From Nitrosomonas stercoris (GTDB lineage: Bacteria > Pseudomonadota > Gammaproteobacteria > Burkholderiales > Nitrosomonadaceae): 64,000 nt of DNA. Shown here piece by piece: positions 48,986 to 58,199 of this stretch (positions within the stretch are counted from its first letter, which is position 1; each line of letters begins with the position of its first letter). Location of the stretch: assembly GCA_006742785.1 (NCBI GenBank), contig AP019755.1, forward strand, positions 1,860,001 to 1,924,000, read 5' to 3'. The notes under the pieces are model-generated. The model did not search any database. It was not told the DNA's origin and saw only the letters and a program-made list of their open reading frames with translations. The translations under genes and the position numbers were made by a program.

Positions 48986-49894
48986 TTATAGAGTGTTTTT
49001 AATTTTCATTACCCTCTTTTGAGTGAGCGAGAAGGCAATTTTTTTGTAGTAGTAAGCTGCTTCATTAATAAAGACCGGATAGAAAACACCTTCGTCTGCA
49101 AAGCAAATAGTATCGCCCTCAATGGTTTCAAAGATGGGATCCCCCTTTTGTAAAGGCTGATAATCGCTATCTTGTAGTTCTCGGTGTATGAATCCGTTGA
49201 TGTTGTCTGCCGCATCAATTGGAAACGCAACTGTTCTGACATGCTCATACACTTCTAGTGAGTTAGTGGGCATGGGGCATTCACCAGTATTGGTTTTAGA
49301 TACAAATTCAAGCGCTGCTCCAATAGCCATACTGGTTTGCTCAAGGATGTCATGGCGTACAATTCCGTTGGCAATAGGTCCGACCTCAAGTAAAAATCCG
49401 TAAGGAGCAATGGAATTCAGAAAAGGATGATCCGCTTCTCCGGTGTAGGATTTGGCAGAAGTGTAGTAAATAAAACAATTGGGCAGCTTGTGTTTGATAT
49501 AGGCAGCCAGCTGAAAATTATAGGGATGATCATTCACCAGAATAATCGTGACGCCCATATTGGCCGTGGTGGTATGCATATCAATAATCAGCTCGGTACG
49601 CGATGATCCTTTGGGGCCAATTGCCTGATTGATTACTTTTGCCCGGTTGGCTTCATAGCCCGGTAATTCAATATTCAGCAAATCCTCGTTTTTGAATGCC
49701 CGATTAAGATCGGTATCCACGAACCTGGAACATTGTTCATAAGCGCGTGGATTGCCGATCATCAGCGCTATTTCTAACCCATTCCATTTGGCTTGAAATT
49801 GAGTGCGCTGCATTCTTTTAATCAAATAGATACCGGTATATTCATTACCATGAGTCCCCCCGACAATAGCGATATTTTTGATATTCATTGTCAA
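48986..49894 (-). CDS. Aspartoacylase/succinylglutamate desuccinylase family protein
   Basis: 302 aa zinc carboxypeptidase-like amidohydrolase. Zn ligands come from GGTHGNEYTG (H-x2-E, about 13-22) and the DMHTTTANMGVT segment; NPRAYEQCSRFVDTDLNRAF is a family motif. It resembles true aspartoacylases (N-acetylaspartate to aspartate) more than AstE, but substrate is unproven. The start is a TTG at 49894 with AGGA seven bases upstream; an ATG two codons in is possible. It converges on ggt with a five-base gap. Confidence 0.85.
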   Translation of the reverse strand: MTMNIKNIAIVGGTHGNEYTGIYLIKRMQRTQFQAKWNGLEIALMIGNPRAYEQCSRFVDTDLNRAFKNEDLLNIELPGYEANRAKVINQAIGPKGSSRTELIIDMHTTTANMGVTIILVNDHPYNFQLAAYIKHKLPNCFIYYTSAKSYTGEADHPFLNSIAPYGFLLEVGPIANGIVRHDILEQTSMAIGAALEFVSKTNTGECPMPTNSLEVYEHVRTVAFPIDAADNINGFIHRELQDSDYQPLQKGDPIFETIEGDTICFADEGVFYPVFINEAAYYYKKIAFSLTQKRVMKIKNTL

Positions 49895-50018
49895 TTATTT
49901 ATCCTGGTGAGTAGAGCGACGCCTAAGTTGTTTCGTGTTGTACCCAATTTTGTAGAAACTGGAGTTGAGTTGTCTCCTTTGAACGGACACATTATATTCT
50001 GTTTAAAGGAGAAGCAAG

Positions 50019-50339
50019 ATGACACAAAACTACAAACCAGCCTACCCGGTAGCATTTCGCCAACAGATGGTGGAATTGGTTGCGGCAGGTAAAAGCCCTA
50101 AACAACTATCTCAGGAATTTGGCTGCCATTACACCTCTATTCAGGCATGGTGCCGTGCAGCGGGGGTGCAATATCGATCTAACCAGGAAATTGACACGAT
50201 TTTGATGTCAAATGGCACCGTCCTGAATGCCAATGAACGCCAGGAGCTGCTGACATTGCGTAAGCAACTCAAGCAAGTACAAATGGAGCGAGACATCTTG
50301 GCAAAGGCTACGGCCTGGTTTGCAAACAACCAGGGTTAA
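50019..50339 (+). CDS. IS3 transposase orfA
   Basis: 106 aa with an N-terminal helix-turn-helix (VAFRQQMVELVAAGKSPKQL) and a C-terminal coiled-coil-like stretch (RKQLKQVQMERDILAKA). Typical IS3-family orfA that supplies DNA binding. AAAGGAG lies nine bases before the ATG. Confidence 0.9.
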   Translation: MTQNYKPAYPVAFRQQMVELVAAGKSPKQLSQEFGCHYTSIQAWCRAAGVQYRSNQEIDTILMSNGTVLNANERQELLTLRKQLKQVQMERDILAKATAWFANNQG

Positions 50340-51259
50340 CTGGAAAGATACACCCGTTAATCCAGGCAAACCAGGCGCAATTTCCGACTCGCGTGCTCTG
50401 CAAGACGCTGGGGGTATCGCACAGTGGCTACTATGATTGGATTAGACGTACGCCCAGTCGGTAAACCGTTAGCAACAATCAATTGAGCGAACAAATCATG
50501 ATGATATACCGCAAAAGTGATTGCACGTATGGCCACCCCCGCATTACCGTTGAATTGGCTGATCTTGGAATCTTGGTCAACCACAAGCGCGTAGGCAGGT
50601 TGATGCGTGCAGCGGGGATTAAAGGAGTGAGCCGCAGACGCAACTTTGTCATCACAACACAGCGGAGTAAGCGTGATCACCCTGCACCAGATCTGGTGCA
50701 ACGTCATTTCAAGGCAAGCAGTATCAATCAGCTATGGGTAGCAGACATGACTTATATTCCCACCTGGGCAGGGTTCTTGTACCTAGCCGTGGTCATTGAT
50801 GTATGCAGCCGTAAGGTAGTGGACTGGTCTTTTGGTGAAACTATGACAGCAAATCTGGTCATCAGTGCGTTGAACATGGCATTACTCACCCGCAAACCGG
50901 ATGAGGTGATTCATCACAGTGATCAGGGCAGTCAATACACCAGTGTTGAGTTTGGCAAGCGCTGCAGAGAAATGGGTGTGCGCCCTTCCATGGGCAGCGT
51001 AGGCGATGCTTATGACAATGCAATGGCTGAAAGTTTCTTTGCTTGCCTGGAATGTGAACTGATCGACAGACGTTCCTGGAAAAACAAAACTGAAGCAAGG
51101 TTGGCCGTGTTTACCTGGATCGAATCCTGGTATAACCCAACCTGCAGGCATTCTGTGTTGGGATATTTATCACCCAACAATTTTGAAATAAAACTAAAGG
51201 AGAAAATCACGATAAACTGCAACCCTCTTTCACCGGTCGAGGCTGTCTCGGTCTCATGA
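50330..51259 (+). pseudogene. IS3 transposase orfB, in-frame stop
   Basis: The orfB frame runs from about 50330, but a TAA at 50462-50464 interrupts it between RTPSR and TVSNNQLSEQIMMIYRK; CAA at that place would restore it. Downstream the DDE core is intact: WVADMTYIPT, HHSDQGSQYTS and MAESFFACLECE. A shorter product could start at the TTG at 50483 but would lack the N-terminal part, so the element is probably inactive. Confidence 0.82.
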
Positions 51260-51289
51260 AAAACTGTCCGTTCAAAGGGGACAACTCCA

Positions 51290-51298
51290 AACAGGTTC
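51290..51298 (+). repeat. Relic end of an IS5-type element
   Basis: AACAGGTTC directly after the IS3 right end and before TAA is identical to the right end of the IS5 element that finishes at 52996 (also followed by TAA). It looks like the surviving tip of a third IS5 copy. With the following GAACCTGTT it makes a palindrome that is simply two abutting element ends. Confidence 0.6.
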
Positions 51299-51301
51299 TA
51301 A

Positions 51302-52144
51302 GAACCTGTTCAAAATCTTTTTTTGGTAGATACTCTCTGGATGAGAAAATACTATCCTAGCGACATTAGTCGAGAACAATTTGAGCAGGTTCGCCTGTTG
51401 TTGGAGGGTGCGAGGAAGAAGACACGTCCGCGCACCGTGGATCTGTACGAGGTGTTTTGTGCGGTGCTATATTTGCTCAAGAGTGGCTGCCAGTGGCGTC
51501 TGTTGCCGGACAGTTTTCCGAAGTGGCGCACAGTGCACTCGTACTGGGCCATCTGGAGTGAGCCAGATGCGGAGGGAGTGAGCCTGCTGGAGCGGGCGTT
51601 AAAAAAAATCCGTTGGCGCGGTTCGTACCAGACAGGGGCGCAGCGCTTGCAGCACGTTCTTGATCGTGGACGCGCAGAGCGTGAAAAACACGGACACGGC
51701 GGGCCAGAAGGGTTATGACGCTGGCAAGAAGATCTCTGGTATCAAGCGTCACATCGCAGTTGATACCCAGGGCTTGCCGCATGCCATTGCGGTGACGACG
51801 GCAGAAGTGACTGACCGCAAAGGGGCGTTGCAAGCCCTGGAGCACTGCAGACCAAGCTTGGGAAAAGTACAAAGTCTGCTGTGCGATAGCGGCTATACCG
51901 GAGAACCATTTGCTGAAGGCGTGCGAGAAATTCTAGGAAAACTGGTTACGGTGCAGATTGCCAAGCGCAGTGAATTGCATACCTTCGCCGTTATCCCCAA
52001 GCGTTGGGTGGTGGAGCGCAGCTTTGCCTGGCTGGAGAAGAATCGACGGTTGTGGAAAAACTGCGAGCGTAAACTCAATACCAGCTTGCAATTCATTCAG
52101 CTGGCATTCCTGGCTCTTTTGCTTAAAAGATTTTGAACAGGCTC
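51302..52144 (+). mobile_element. IS5-family insertion sequence, copy A
   Basis: 843 bp. Inverted ends GAACCTGTTCAAAATCTTTT (left) and GAGCCTGTTCAAAATCTTTT (right, minus strand). TAA flanks both sides (51299-51301 and 52145-52147), a 3-bp target duplication. The two overlapping transposase frames are typical of the IS427-like group. Confidence 0.88.
51323..52136 (+). CDS. IS5-family transposase, copy A, two frames
   Basis: Frame 1 (51323-51718; a likely inner start is MRKYYPSDISREQF at 51341) carries the N-terminal domain (LYEVFCAVLYLLKSGCQWRLL). Frame 2 (51660-52136) carries the catalytic part: LIVDAQSVKNTD, LLCDSGYTGEPFA and VVERSFAWLEKNRRLW, giving D, D and E. The same frame offset occurs in copy B, so frameshifting is part of the element's design, not damage. 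Confidence 0.87.
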
Positions 52145-52147
52145 TAA

Positions 52148-52996
52148 GAGCCCGTTTACGATCTCATCATTATTCCTTACGATACGTGGATGAAGAGAAC
52201 AAAATATGCCAGTGATATTAGCAAAGAGAAGTTTGCCGAGATAGAGCCGCTATTGCGTAGCGTGAGGCGCAGCACCAAACCCACGACAATAGATTTGTAT
52301 GAAGTATTTTGTGCTGTGCTGTATCTGCTGCGTACTGGTTGCCAGTGGAGATTTTTGCCCGGAGAGTTTCCCAAATGGCAGAGTGTATATGCCTATTGGC
52401 GCAAATGGAATGAGCCTGACCAGCACGGCGTGAGCGTGCTGGAGCAGGCATTAAAAAAATCAGGTTGGCGCGGCCCGAGAGAAACTGGGGCGCAACGCTT
52501 GCAGCACGTTCTTGATTGTGGACGCGCAAAGCGTGAAGAATACAGACACGGCTGACCAGAAAGGCTATGACGCCGGCAAGAAGGTGTCGGGCATCAAGCG
52601 CCATATCGCTGTTGATACCTTGGGGTTGCCGCACGCCATTGCAGTGACGACAGCGGAAGTGACTGACCGTAACGGTGCATTGCAGGCCTTGAAGCGTTGC
52701 AGATCGAGTTTAGGGCAAGTACAAGGTTTGCTGTGTGACGGTGGCTATACTGGAGCACCATTTGCCGAAAGTGTGCAAGAAATTCTGGGCAAACCTGTCA
52801 CCGTGCAGATCGCCAAACGCAGCAAACTGCATACCTTCAAGGTTATGCCCAGGCGCTGGATAGTGGAACGTAGTTTCGCCTGGCTGGAAAAGTGCCGAAG
52901 ATTATGGAAAAACTGCGAACGTAAACTTGATACCAGCTTGCAGCTCATTCATTTGGCTTTCTTGGCACTATTACTCAGAAGATCGTAAACAGGTTC
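52148..52996 (+). mobile_element. IS5-family insertion sequence, copy B
   Basis: 849 bp. Inverted ends GAGCCCGTTTACGATCT (left) and GAACCTGTTTACGATCT (right, minus strand). TAA precedes it (shared with copy A) and follows it (52997-52999). It is a close but distinct relative of copy A, inserted in tandem in the same orientation. Confidence 0.88.
52190..52988 (+). CDS. IS5-family transposase, copy B, two frames
   Basis: Frame 1 (52190-52555) has the N-terminal domain (LYEVFCAVLYLLRTGCQWRFL) and frame 2 (52512-52988) the DDE part (LIVDAQSVKNTD, LLCDGGYTGAPFA, IVERSFAWLEKCRRLW). Both catalytic halves look intact, so the element may be active if frameshifting works. Confidence 0.87.
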
Positions 52997-53061
52997 TAAG
53001 GAGCCCAAGAGATCTGCGCCATATTTTCGTTCTTGGCTCTTCGAACCACGATCCGTAAGAG

Positions 53062-53250
53062 TCATAGCAGATCATTGGAACCGAGAGCGTTTGCTCTTAT
53101 GCACCTCCGCCCCTGAAGATACGCGATAAGCCTATCCGTAACGGCGGGTTCCTGCTGTGCTTGACCACTGTTCATGTCTTCAATAGCCAAGCGAGCCGCG
53201 GAGGATACTTTTCTCGAAAAATCTGATGTTAGCTTCTTATTCTTGAACAT
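53062..53250 (-). CDS. Integron cassette gene 2, hypothetical
   Basis: 62 aa, MFKNKKLTSDFSRKV start, mostly charged and polar. I do not recognise a family. It begins about 13 bp beyond the attC core on the minus strand, the position expected of the next cassette in the array. Its 3' end and any attC are missing, probably removed when the IS elements arrived, so the protein may be truncated. Confidence 0.55.
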   Translation of the reverse strand: MFKNKKLTSDFSRKVSSAARLAIEDMNSGQAQQEPAVTDRLIAYLQGRRCIRANALGSNDLL

Positions 53251-53262
53251 GGCACAAATGAC

Positions 53263-53322
53263 TTCTAACGCCTGAGTTAAGCGGCAGCGAAGCCGTCCGC
53301 CTTGAACGAATTGTTAGTTAGC
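53263..53322 (-). repeat. attC: Integron attC recombination site
   Basis: About 60 bp. On the minus strand it begins near CTAACTAACAATTCG and ends GGCGTTAG, with the long imperfect inverted repeat TTCAAGGCGGACGGCTTCGC / GCCGCTTAACTCAGGCG between. This is the classical 59-base-element layout. It lies right at the stop codon of cassette 1. Confidence 0.85.
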
Positions 53323-53590
53323 CACGTCCACCCAAGTTGAGGACACAAGGTACAACTGGTTGGCCTGCTGTATGGCAATCTACACCGGCCGACCAGAGCG
53401 GCTGTGCGAAACTACCAAATACGAATCCGAGAACAAGTGCCACGATGAGAAAGAACTTGACACGATCACCTGGGCGTACTTCACGCTTTGACCATGCGCC
53501 AAGCCGTCTCACTTGATAGCCGATGAAGTAGATAATCGGCAGGGCGATTGCAAAAACGAACGAAAGGACACCGATTTGAAAGTGCTGCAT
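53318..53590 (-). CDS. Integron cassette gene 1, small membrane protein
   Basis: 90 aa with two predicted transmembrane helices (IGVLSFVFAIALPIIYFIGY and FFLIVALVLGFVFGSFA) around a basic loop. No family recognised. Its start lies 18 bp from the attI-like core and its stop runs into attC, the usual tight packing of a gene cassette. Its low resemblance to the surrounding genes fits acquired DNA. Confidence 0.7.
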   Translation of the reverse strand: MQHFQIGVLSFVFAIALPIIYFIGYQVRRLGAWSKREVRPGDRVKFFLIVALVLGFVFGSFAQPLWSAGVDCHTAGQPVVPCVLNLGGRG

Positions 53591-53607
53591 ACGCTGTTTC
53601 CTTATGT

Positions 53608-53736
53608 GGCTAACGTAATGTATACGACATTTTGTCTAATATTTCTGAACATAATGTCATATAACTTCAATATAAACCAGTTACTAGCATGTATTTAATC
53701 ATAAAAGCATGTCGAACAGGACAATTTTAATAAACG
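53608..53736. promoter_or_regulatory. attI: Putative integron attI region
   Basis: Lies between cassette 1 and the integrase remnant. GTTAGCC on the minus strand at 53608-53614 resembles the core GTTRRRY crossover sequence. The rest is AT-rich, as expected for an integrase promoter region, but I found no clear LexA box. Confidence 0.5.
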
Positions 53737-54580
53737 AATACGACAACGCCATCAGCTAAAAAACTGCTTGATCAGGTGCGTGAGAAAATAAGGTACAAAC
53801 ATTACAATTTGAGTACGGAAAAAACCTATGTTTCGTGGATCAGGCATTATCGGGATTCTCTTTTTGTATCGGGATGCTCTGATGCTGGAATTGCCCTGGA
53901 TGGATAATTTTGAACGATCAAAAAAACCAAAACGTTTGCCAATGGTATTAACTACTCTAGAAATTCAGATGTTTTTACGGGAAGTAGCAGTTGCGCCAGG
54001 ACCAATTGGCCTGATTATAAAGCTGCTATATGGTAGTGGCATGCGGTTAATGGAGGTGGTGAGGTTGCGTGGCAAGGATGTCGAGTTAACGCACCAGGAG
54101 ATTGTGGTACGTGATGGAAAGGATCGTGTGACAATGCTGCCTGGAAGCGATGCATCATCACCTAGCACGGCGGTGGGAGTGGTATGAGGAAGATATTTTG
54201 GCGGGTAAGGCGGATGTCTGGTGCCGGATGCATTGGCTGTGGAGTATCCTGGCGCACCTCGGGAATGGGGGTGGCAATATGTATTTGCTGCCAGGAAATA
54301 TTTTGTTGATCCGCGATGCCAGGCTGAGCAACGCCATCATATCGGTGAGAAACAGATACAGTGCTATAAAAAGGCGGCATTGCTGGTGGGAATAGCCAAG
54401 CCAACATCGCTGCATACCTTGCGTCATTCGTTTGCAACGTATCTTCTGCAGGCAAAGTACGATATCCGTGCGGTGCAGGAATTGCTGGAGTATGCGTTCA
54501 AAAATGAAAGTAAGATTGGTTGGTGGTGTAGCTATTTATCAACACCTGCCATCCGCAGATCTGATCGTATAAGCAGTTAA
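53737..54580 (+). pseudogene. intI: Integron integrase, decayed
   Basis: Tyrosine recombinase remnant pointing away from the cassettes. Segments sit in several frames: TTTPSAKKLLDQVREKIRYK and TYVSWIRH, then a deletion and shift to LFLYRDALMLELPWMDN, MRLMEVVRLRGKD, a shift to MHHHLARRWEWYEEDIL, another to [19 protein letters not shown] and [12 protein letters not shown]. The start codon and the catalytic tyrosine region are lost. The match is to the integron integrase group, including the additional-domain stretch around [10 protein letters not shown]. Confidence 0.9.
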
Positions 54581-54925
54581 GACACTGTTGATCACTTGAT
54601 GCATGCAAGCCAGATCCTGATTGGATAATTTTGGCGTTTGTCCTACGAGTTAGCGATCTGCGTTGATGATGAAATTGCTGAGGTGTTACACAAGTAACGT
54701 AATAGCATTTACGCGTGCTTGGTTGAGTTGAGTGATGAATATAGTTTATTGCCTGGTACATTGCGGCAGGTGGCGGGAATCTCTGAATCATACGATCAGT
54801 ATTTGATCTGGAAATGGTTGATCAAGATTACCTGACTGAGTTGCTTCACCGATTTAATTCAACGCTGTGGCGAATAAAATGGCAGATAAGATTGCTATAA
54901 ATCAGTAAAACATTAATTTTATCAA
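54581..54925. other. 345-bp region with a decayed coding trace
   Basis: On the plus strand from about 54660 to 54830 one frame reads DDEIAEVLHK, stop, RNSIYACLVELSDEYSLLPG, TLRQVAGISESYDQYLIWKW and so on, with one internal stop. It looks like an eroded protein gene, but I recognise no family. Nothing else is seen before tRNA-Ser. Confidence 0.4.
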
Positions 54926-55016
54926 TGGCGGAGAAGGCGGGATTCGAACCCGCGGTACGGTATTACCGTACACACGCTTTCCAGGCGTGCACCTTCAACC
55001 ACTCGGTCACTTCTCC
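54926..55016 (-). tRNA. tRNA-Ser (anticodon GGA)
   Basis: 91 nt with encoded CCA and a long variable arm, as serine tRNAs have. Acceptor stem GGAGAAG/CTTCTCC pairs fully; the anticodon stem CACGC/GCGTG holds loop CTGGAAA, giving GGA. The integron and IS block stops here, so the tRNA marks the edge of the variable zone. Confidence 0.97.
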
Positions 55017-55154
55017 TGTTGATTTCCAGCTGGATGCGGGCGTCAAGAATAGACTAAATTGGCGTATGGGGCAACATGCGATGTGCAACTGGGAGTGAGT
55101 TAATCACTATAATGGTGAATCTTTGGATAACGCTATAGAAACGAGGAGTATGAT

Positions 55155-55624
55155 TTGAAGCGATTTTTTTAATTGCCTGGGTATTTATGGTGACTGCTGC
55201 GGTGGCGGATGGGGTTGATCAACGCCAGATTTTATCTTTGAATGAAATGCAGCGTGATCATCTGCTGGGTGAAATGCGTATGTTGTTGACGGGTACGGGT
55301 GATATTCTGGAAGCGTTAGCTCAGGAGGATATGGCAGCGGTTGCACGCCATGCTCGTTCACTCGGAATGGAGATGCCGCATAAGATGGAGGGGCACATGG
55401 AACATGTTATGCCTGAGCAGTTCATGCGTATGGGAATGGCAGTGCACCAGGCATTCGATAAAATTGCGCAAGATGCGGAATTAGGGAAAGACACTCAGCA
55501 TATTCTGCAACAATTAAGTAGTGCGTTAGGGCACTGTTCGGCATGTCACGCAATCTATCAAATCAGTACGATGCGGACGCTTGTTGAGCAGGAAACACCT
55601 GTAGAGCATTTGCATGCACATTAG
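55155..55624 (+). pseudogene. Cytochrome c'-like protein, signal peptide out of frame
   Basis: The body (from about 55175) is a helical c-type cytochrome with a haem site GHCSACHAIYQI close to the C-terminus, as in cytochrome c'. The expected start is a TTG at 55155 with GAGGAG six bases upstream, giving KRFF, then a run of seven T's (55164-55170). Eight T's would yield a perfect signal peptide, MKRFFLIAWVFMVTAAVADG; with seven, translation stops at once. A start at 55187 lacks a full signal. It is a frameshift, a slippage switch or a sequencing error. Confidence 0.75.
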
Positions 55625-55643
55625 TGAATTCTGGTGATCCAAG

Positions 55644-55768
55644 TTAAGGAGCTTTTGCAAATGTTAGCGAAGGAGTGGGTTTTTTAGGTATATAACAAAT
55701 GAGTATCCCAAGCTGATTTTTAACGCGAGAATGGCAACCATGTAGGTGGTTTTGCAGAAGCTCCTTAA
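55644..55768. repeat. MITE-like element with 18-bp terminal inverted repeats
   Basis: 125 bp bounded by TTAAGGAGCTTTTGCAAA (55644-55661) and TTTGCAGAAGCTCCTTAA (55751-55768), which pair at 17 of 18 positions. The interior codes for nothing. The right end overlaps the last bases of ubiD. It could be a miniature transposable element or a long-range terminator between the convergent genes. Confidence 0.6.
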
Positions 55769-57228
55769 AACGGTAGTTGTTGCCAGAGATGGTCAATCCT
55801 GGCTTTTACTGCCGCATCCATGGTAATGACACGCCCCCATTCACGTGTTGTCTCGCCTGGCCACTTATTGGTGGCATCTAAGCCCATTTTGCTACCGAGC
55901 CCGGAAACAGGGCTAGCAAAATCCAGATAATCAATCGGGGTATTCTCCACAATTAACGTATCACGTACCGGGTCTACCCGCGTGGTCATAGCCCAAATGA
56001 CTTCTTTCCAATCGCGAATGTTGACGTCGTCATCGGTCACGATAATGAATTTGGTATACATGAACTGGCGTAAAAAGCTCCAGATACCAAACATGACGCG
56101 CTTGGCATGGCCGGGATATTGTTTTTTCATACTGACTACAGCTAATCGATAGGAGCAACCTTCTGGCGGCAGGTAGAAATCAGTAATTTCAGTGAATTGT
56201 TTTTGCAGTAGCGGCACAAATACCTCATTCAACGCCACGCCGAGAATTGCCGGTTCATCAGGCGGTTTGCCGGTGTAGGTGGAATGATAAATCGGATCGC
56301 GGCGCATGGTGATGCGCTCAATAGTTAATACCGGGAAACGCTCTTGTTCGTTGTAGTAACCAGTGTGATCACCATAAGGGCCTTCAATGGCAGTTTCATC
56401 AGGATAAATATAGCCTTCTAGTACAATTTCCGCGCTAGCAGGCACTTGCAGATCATGCGTCAGGCATTTGACAATCTCTGTTTTGGCACCGCGCAGCAGC
56501 CCAGCAAACTGGTATTCACTTAAGCTATCCGGAACGGGAGTCACTGCACCAAGAATCGTTGCGGGATCAGCGCCCAATGCAACGGCAACGGGATAAGGTT
56601 CACCTGGATTAGTTTGACAAAAATCCCGGTAATCCAGTGCACCACCGCGATGTGCCAGCCAGCGCATGATGACTTTGTTGGGTGCAATGACTTGCTGACG
56701 GTAAATCCCCAGGTTTTGTCTGGATTTATGCGGGCCGCGTGTGACGGTAAGCCCCCAGGTAATCAAAGGAGCGACATCACCCGGCCAGCAAGTTTGAATG
56801 GGGAGCTTGCCTAGATCAACTTCCTCGCCTTCCCAGACAATTTCCTGGCAGGGAGCGTTGGAGAGCTCGCGTGGCGGCATGTTGAGTATCTGTTTCAGCA
56901 CTGGCAATTTATCCCAAGCGTCACGCCATCCTTTAGGGGGCTCTGGCTCTTTAAGATAGGCTAGCAGTTGGCCGACTTCGCGCAAGGCAGCGACCGAGTT
57001 TTGGCCCATGCCCAATGCGACTCGTTCCGGAGTACCAAACAGATTACCCAGTACCGGAATGGAATGCCCGGTTGGGCGTTCAAACAGGACTGCCGGACCT
57101 GCTTGTTTGAGCAGGCGATCGCAAATTTCCGTCATCTCCAGATGAGGAGAAACTTCAATGGCGACGCGCTTTAGTTCCCCACGTGTTTCGAGTTGCGCCA
57201 GAAAATCGCGTAGATCGTTATATTTCAT
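55765..57228 (-). CDS. ubiD: 4-hydroxy-3-polyprenylbenzoate decarboxylase
   Basis: 487 aa, prenylated-FMN-dependent decarboxylase of ubiquinone synthesis. N-terminus [20 protein letters not shown], the [12 protein letters not shown] segment and the C-terminal [17 protein letters not shown] are family landmarks. It is 12 bp downstream of ubiA. Its final codon lies inside the right arm of the MITE-like repeat. Confidence 0.97.
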   Translation of the reverse strand: MKYNDLRDFLAQLETRGELKRVAIEVSPHLEMTEICDRLLKQAGPAVLFERPTGHSIPVLGNLFGTPERVALGMGQNSVAALREVGQLLAYLKEPEPPKGWRDAWDKLPVLKQILNMPPRELSNAPCQEIVWEGEEVDLGKLPIQTCWPGDVAPLITWGLTVTRGPHKSRQNLGIYRQQVIAPNKVIMRWLAHRGGALDYRDFCQTNPGEPYPVAVALGADPATILGAVTPVPDSLSEYQFAGLLRGAKTEIVKCLTHDLQVPASAEIVLEGYIYPDETAIEGPYGDHTGYYNEQERFPVLTIERITMRRDPIYHSTYTGKPPDEPAILGVALNEVFVPLLQKQFTEITDFYLPPEGCSYRLAVVSMKKQYPGHAKRVMFGIWSFLRQFMYTKFIIVTDDDVNIRDWKEVIWAMTTRVDPVRDTLIVENTPIDYLDFASPVSGLGSKMGLDATNKWPGETTREWGRVITMDAAVKARIDHLWQQLPF

Positions 57229-57240
57229 AAGATTATCCAG

Positions 57241-58116
57241 TTAGGCTAAGGTATCCAACAATATACCTACGAATATAACCGCTCCTACCCGGTTGTTGTG
57301 TAGGAATGCCTGAAAGCAAAGTGCTGGGTCGCGGTCGCGAATCATACGATATTGAATCATCACCAAACCGAGTACGATTAGCAATGCGCCGTAGAACCAG
57401 ATGCCACGTTGCAGCAGCAGGCCAGCATAAGCTAGCAGGCTTAGAAAGATGAGATGGCAGAGCATAACAGCTATGACGTTAAATTGCCCGAAGGTAATGG
57501 CAGAGGTTTTAATATCGATTTTCAGATCATCTGCTAAATCTACCAGTGCGTATTCAGTATCGTAGGCGATTACCCAGAACAAGTTAGCTAGTACCAATAA
57601 CCATGCGATGGGAGGTACCGTGCCTGTTTGTGCTGCAAAAGCCATCGGGATTCCAAAGCTGAAAGCAATGCCCAGATAAGCTTGTGGCATAGCAAAAAAA
57701 CGTTTGGTGAATGGATAAGAAGCAGCGAGAAACAATGCGGGCACTGATAGCTGAATAGTTAACCAGTTAAGTGGCAAAATCAGCAAAAAGGCACAGATAC
57801 TTAATCCTGCTGCAATAAATAGAGCTTCGCGTGGTGAAATGATACCAGTGGCTAGCGGGCGATTGCGGGTGCGGGAAACATGCGGATCAATACGCCGATC
57901 AGCAAAGTCATTCATGGCGCAGCCAGCGGAGCGCATCAAGATAGTACCCAATATAAAAATTACCAAAATCATGGGGTCTGGTATGCCGTCTGCTGCCAGC
58001 CATAACCCCCATAGGGTTGGCCATAACAACAACAGGATACCAATCGGTTTGTTCAATCGTGTCAGCTGAGCATAAGCAGCAAGCCGTTCGTTAAAAGTAA
58101 TATTAGTAGTAGTCAT
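57241..58116 (-). CDS. ubiA: 4-hydroxybenzoate polyprenyltransferase
   Basis: About 291 aa integral membrane prenyltransferase that attaches the isoprenoid tail to 4-hydroxybenzoate. The two Asp-rich motifs are NDFADRRID (in AMNDFADRRIDPHVSRT) and DTEYALVDLADDLKID. The start is set at the ATG at 58116; a GTG at 58137 would add seven residues. Between ubiC and ubiD in one operon. Confidence 0.95.
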   Translation of the reverse strand: MTTTNITFNERLAAYAQLTRLNKPIGILLLLWPTLWGLWLAADGIPDPMILVIFILGTILMRSAGCAMNDFADRRIDPHVSRTRNRPLATGIISPREALFIAAGLSICAFLLILPLNWLTIQLSVPALFLAASYPFTKRFFAMPQAYLGIAFSFGIPMAFAAQTGTVPPIAWLLVLANLFWVIAYDTEYALVDLADDLKIDIKTSAITFGQFNVIAVMLCHLIFLSLLAYAGLLLQRGIWFYGALLIVLGLVMIQYRMIRDRDPALCFQAFLHNNRVGAVIFVGILLDTLA

Positions 58117-58199
58117 AGTTGAATTGATTAAATGCACCAGCCTGCTCAGTTATTCGGAGTAAGCAGCAAGAGAATATAGAATGATAGTATTTTACCGGT

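Larger units (their letters stand above)
49966..51289 (+). mobile_element. IS3-family insertion sequence
   Basis: About 1.32 kb with terminal inverted repeats: the left end reads TGAGTTGTCTCCTTTGAACG (from 49966), and the right end on the minus strand reads TGGAGTTGTCCCCTTTGAACG (with one extra base). Carries orfA and orfB. No matching target duplication is seen at the flanks. The right end is followed by nine bases identical to an IS5-type end. Confidence 0.88.

Noticed and set aside
51289..51311. Near-perfect palindrome AACAGGTTCTAAGAACCTGTT-like
   Set aside because: Explained by two IS5 element ends meeting at a TAA target, not by an operator.
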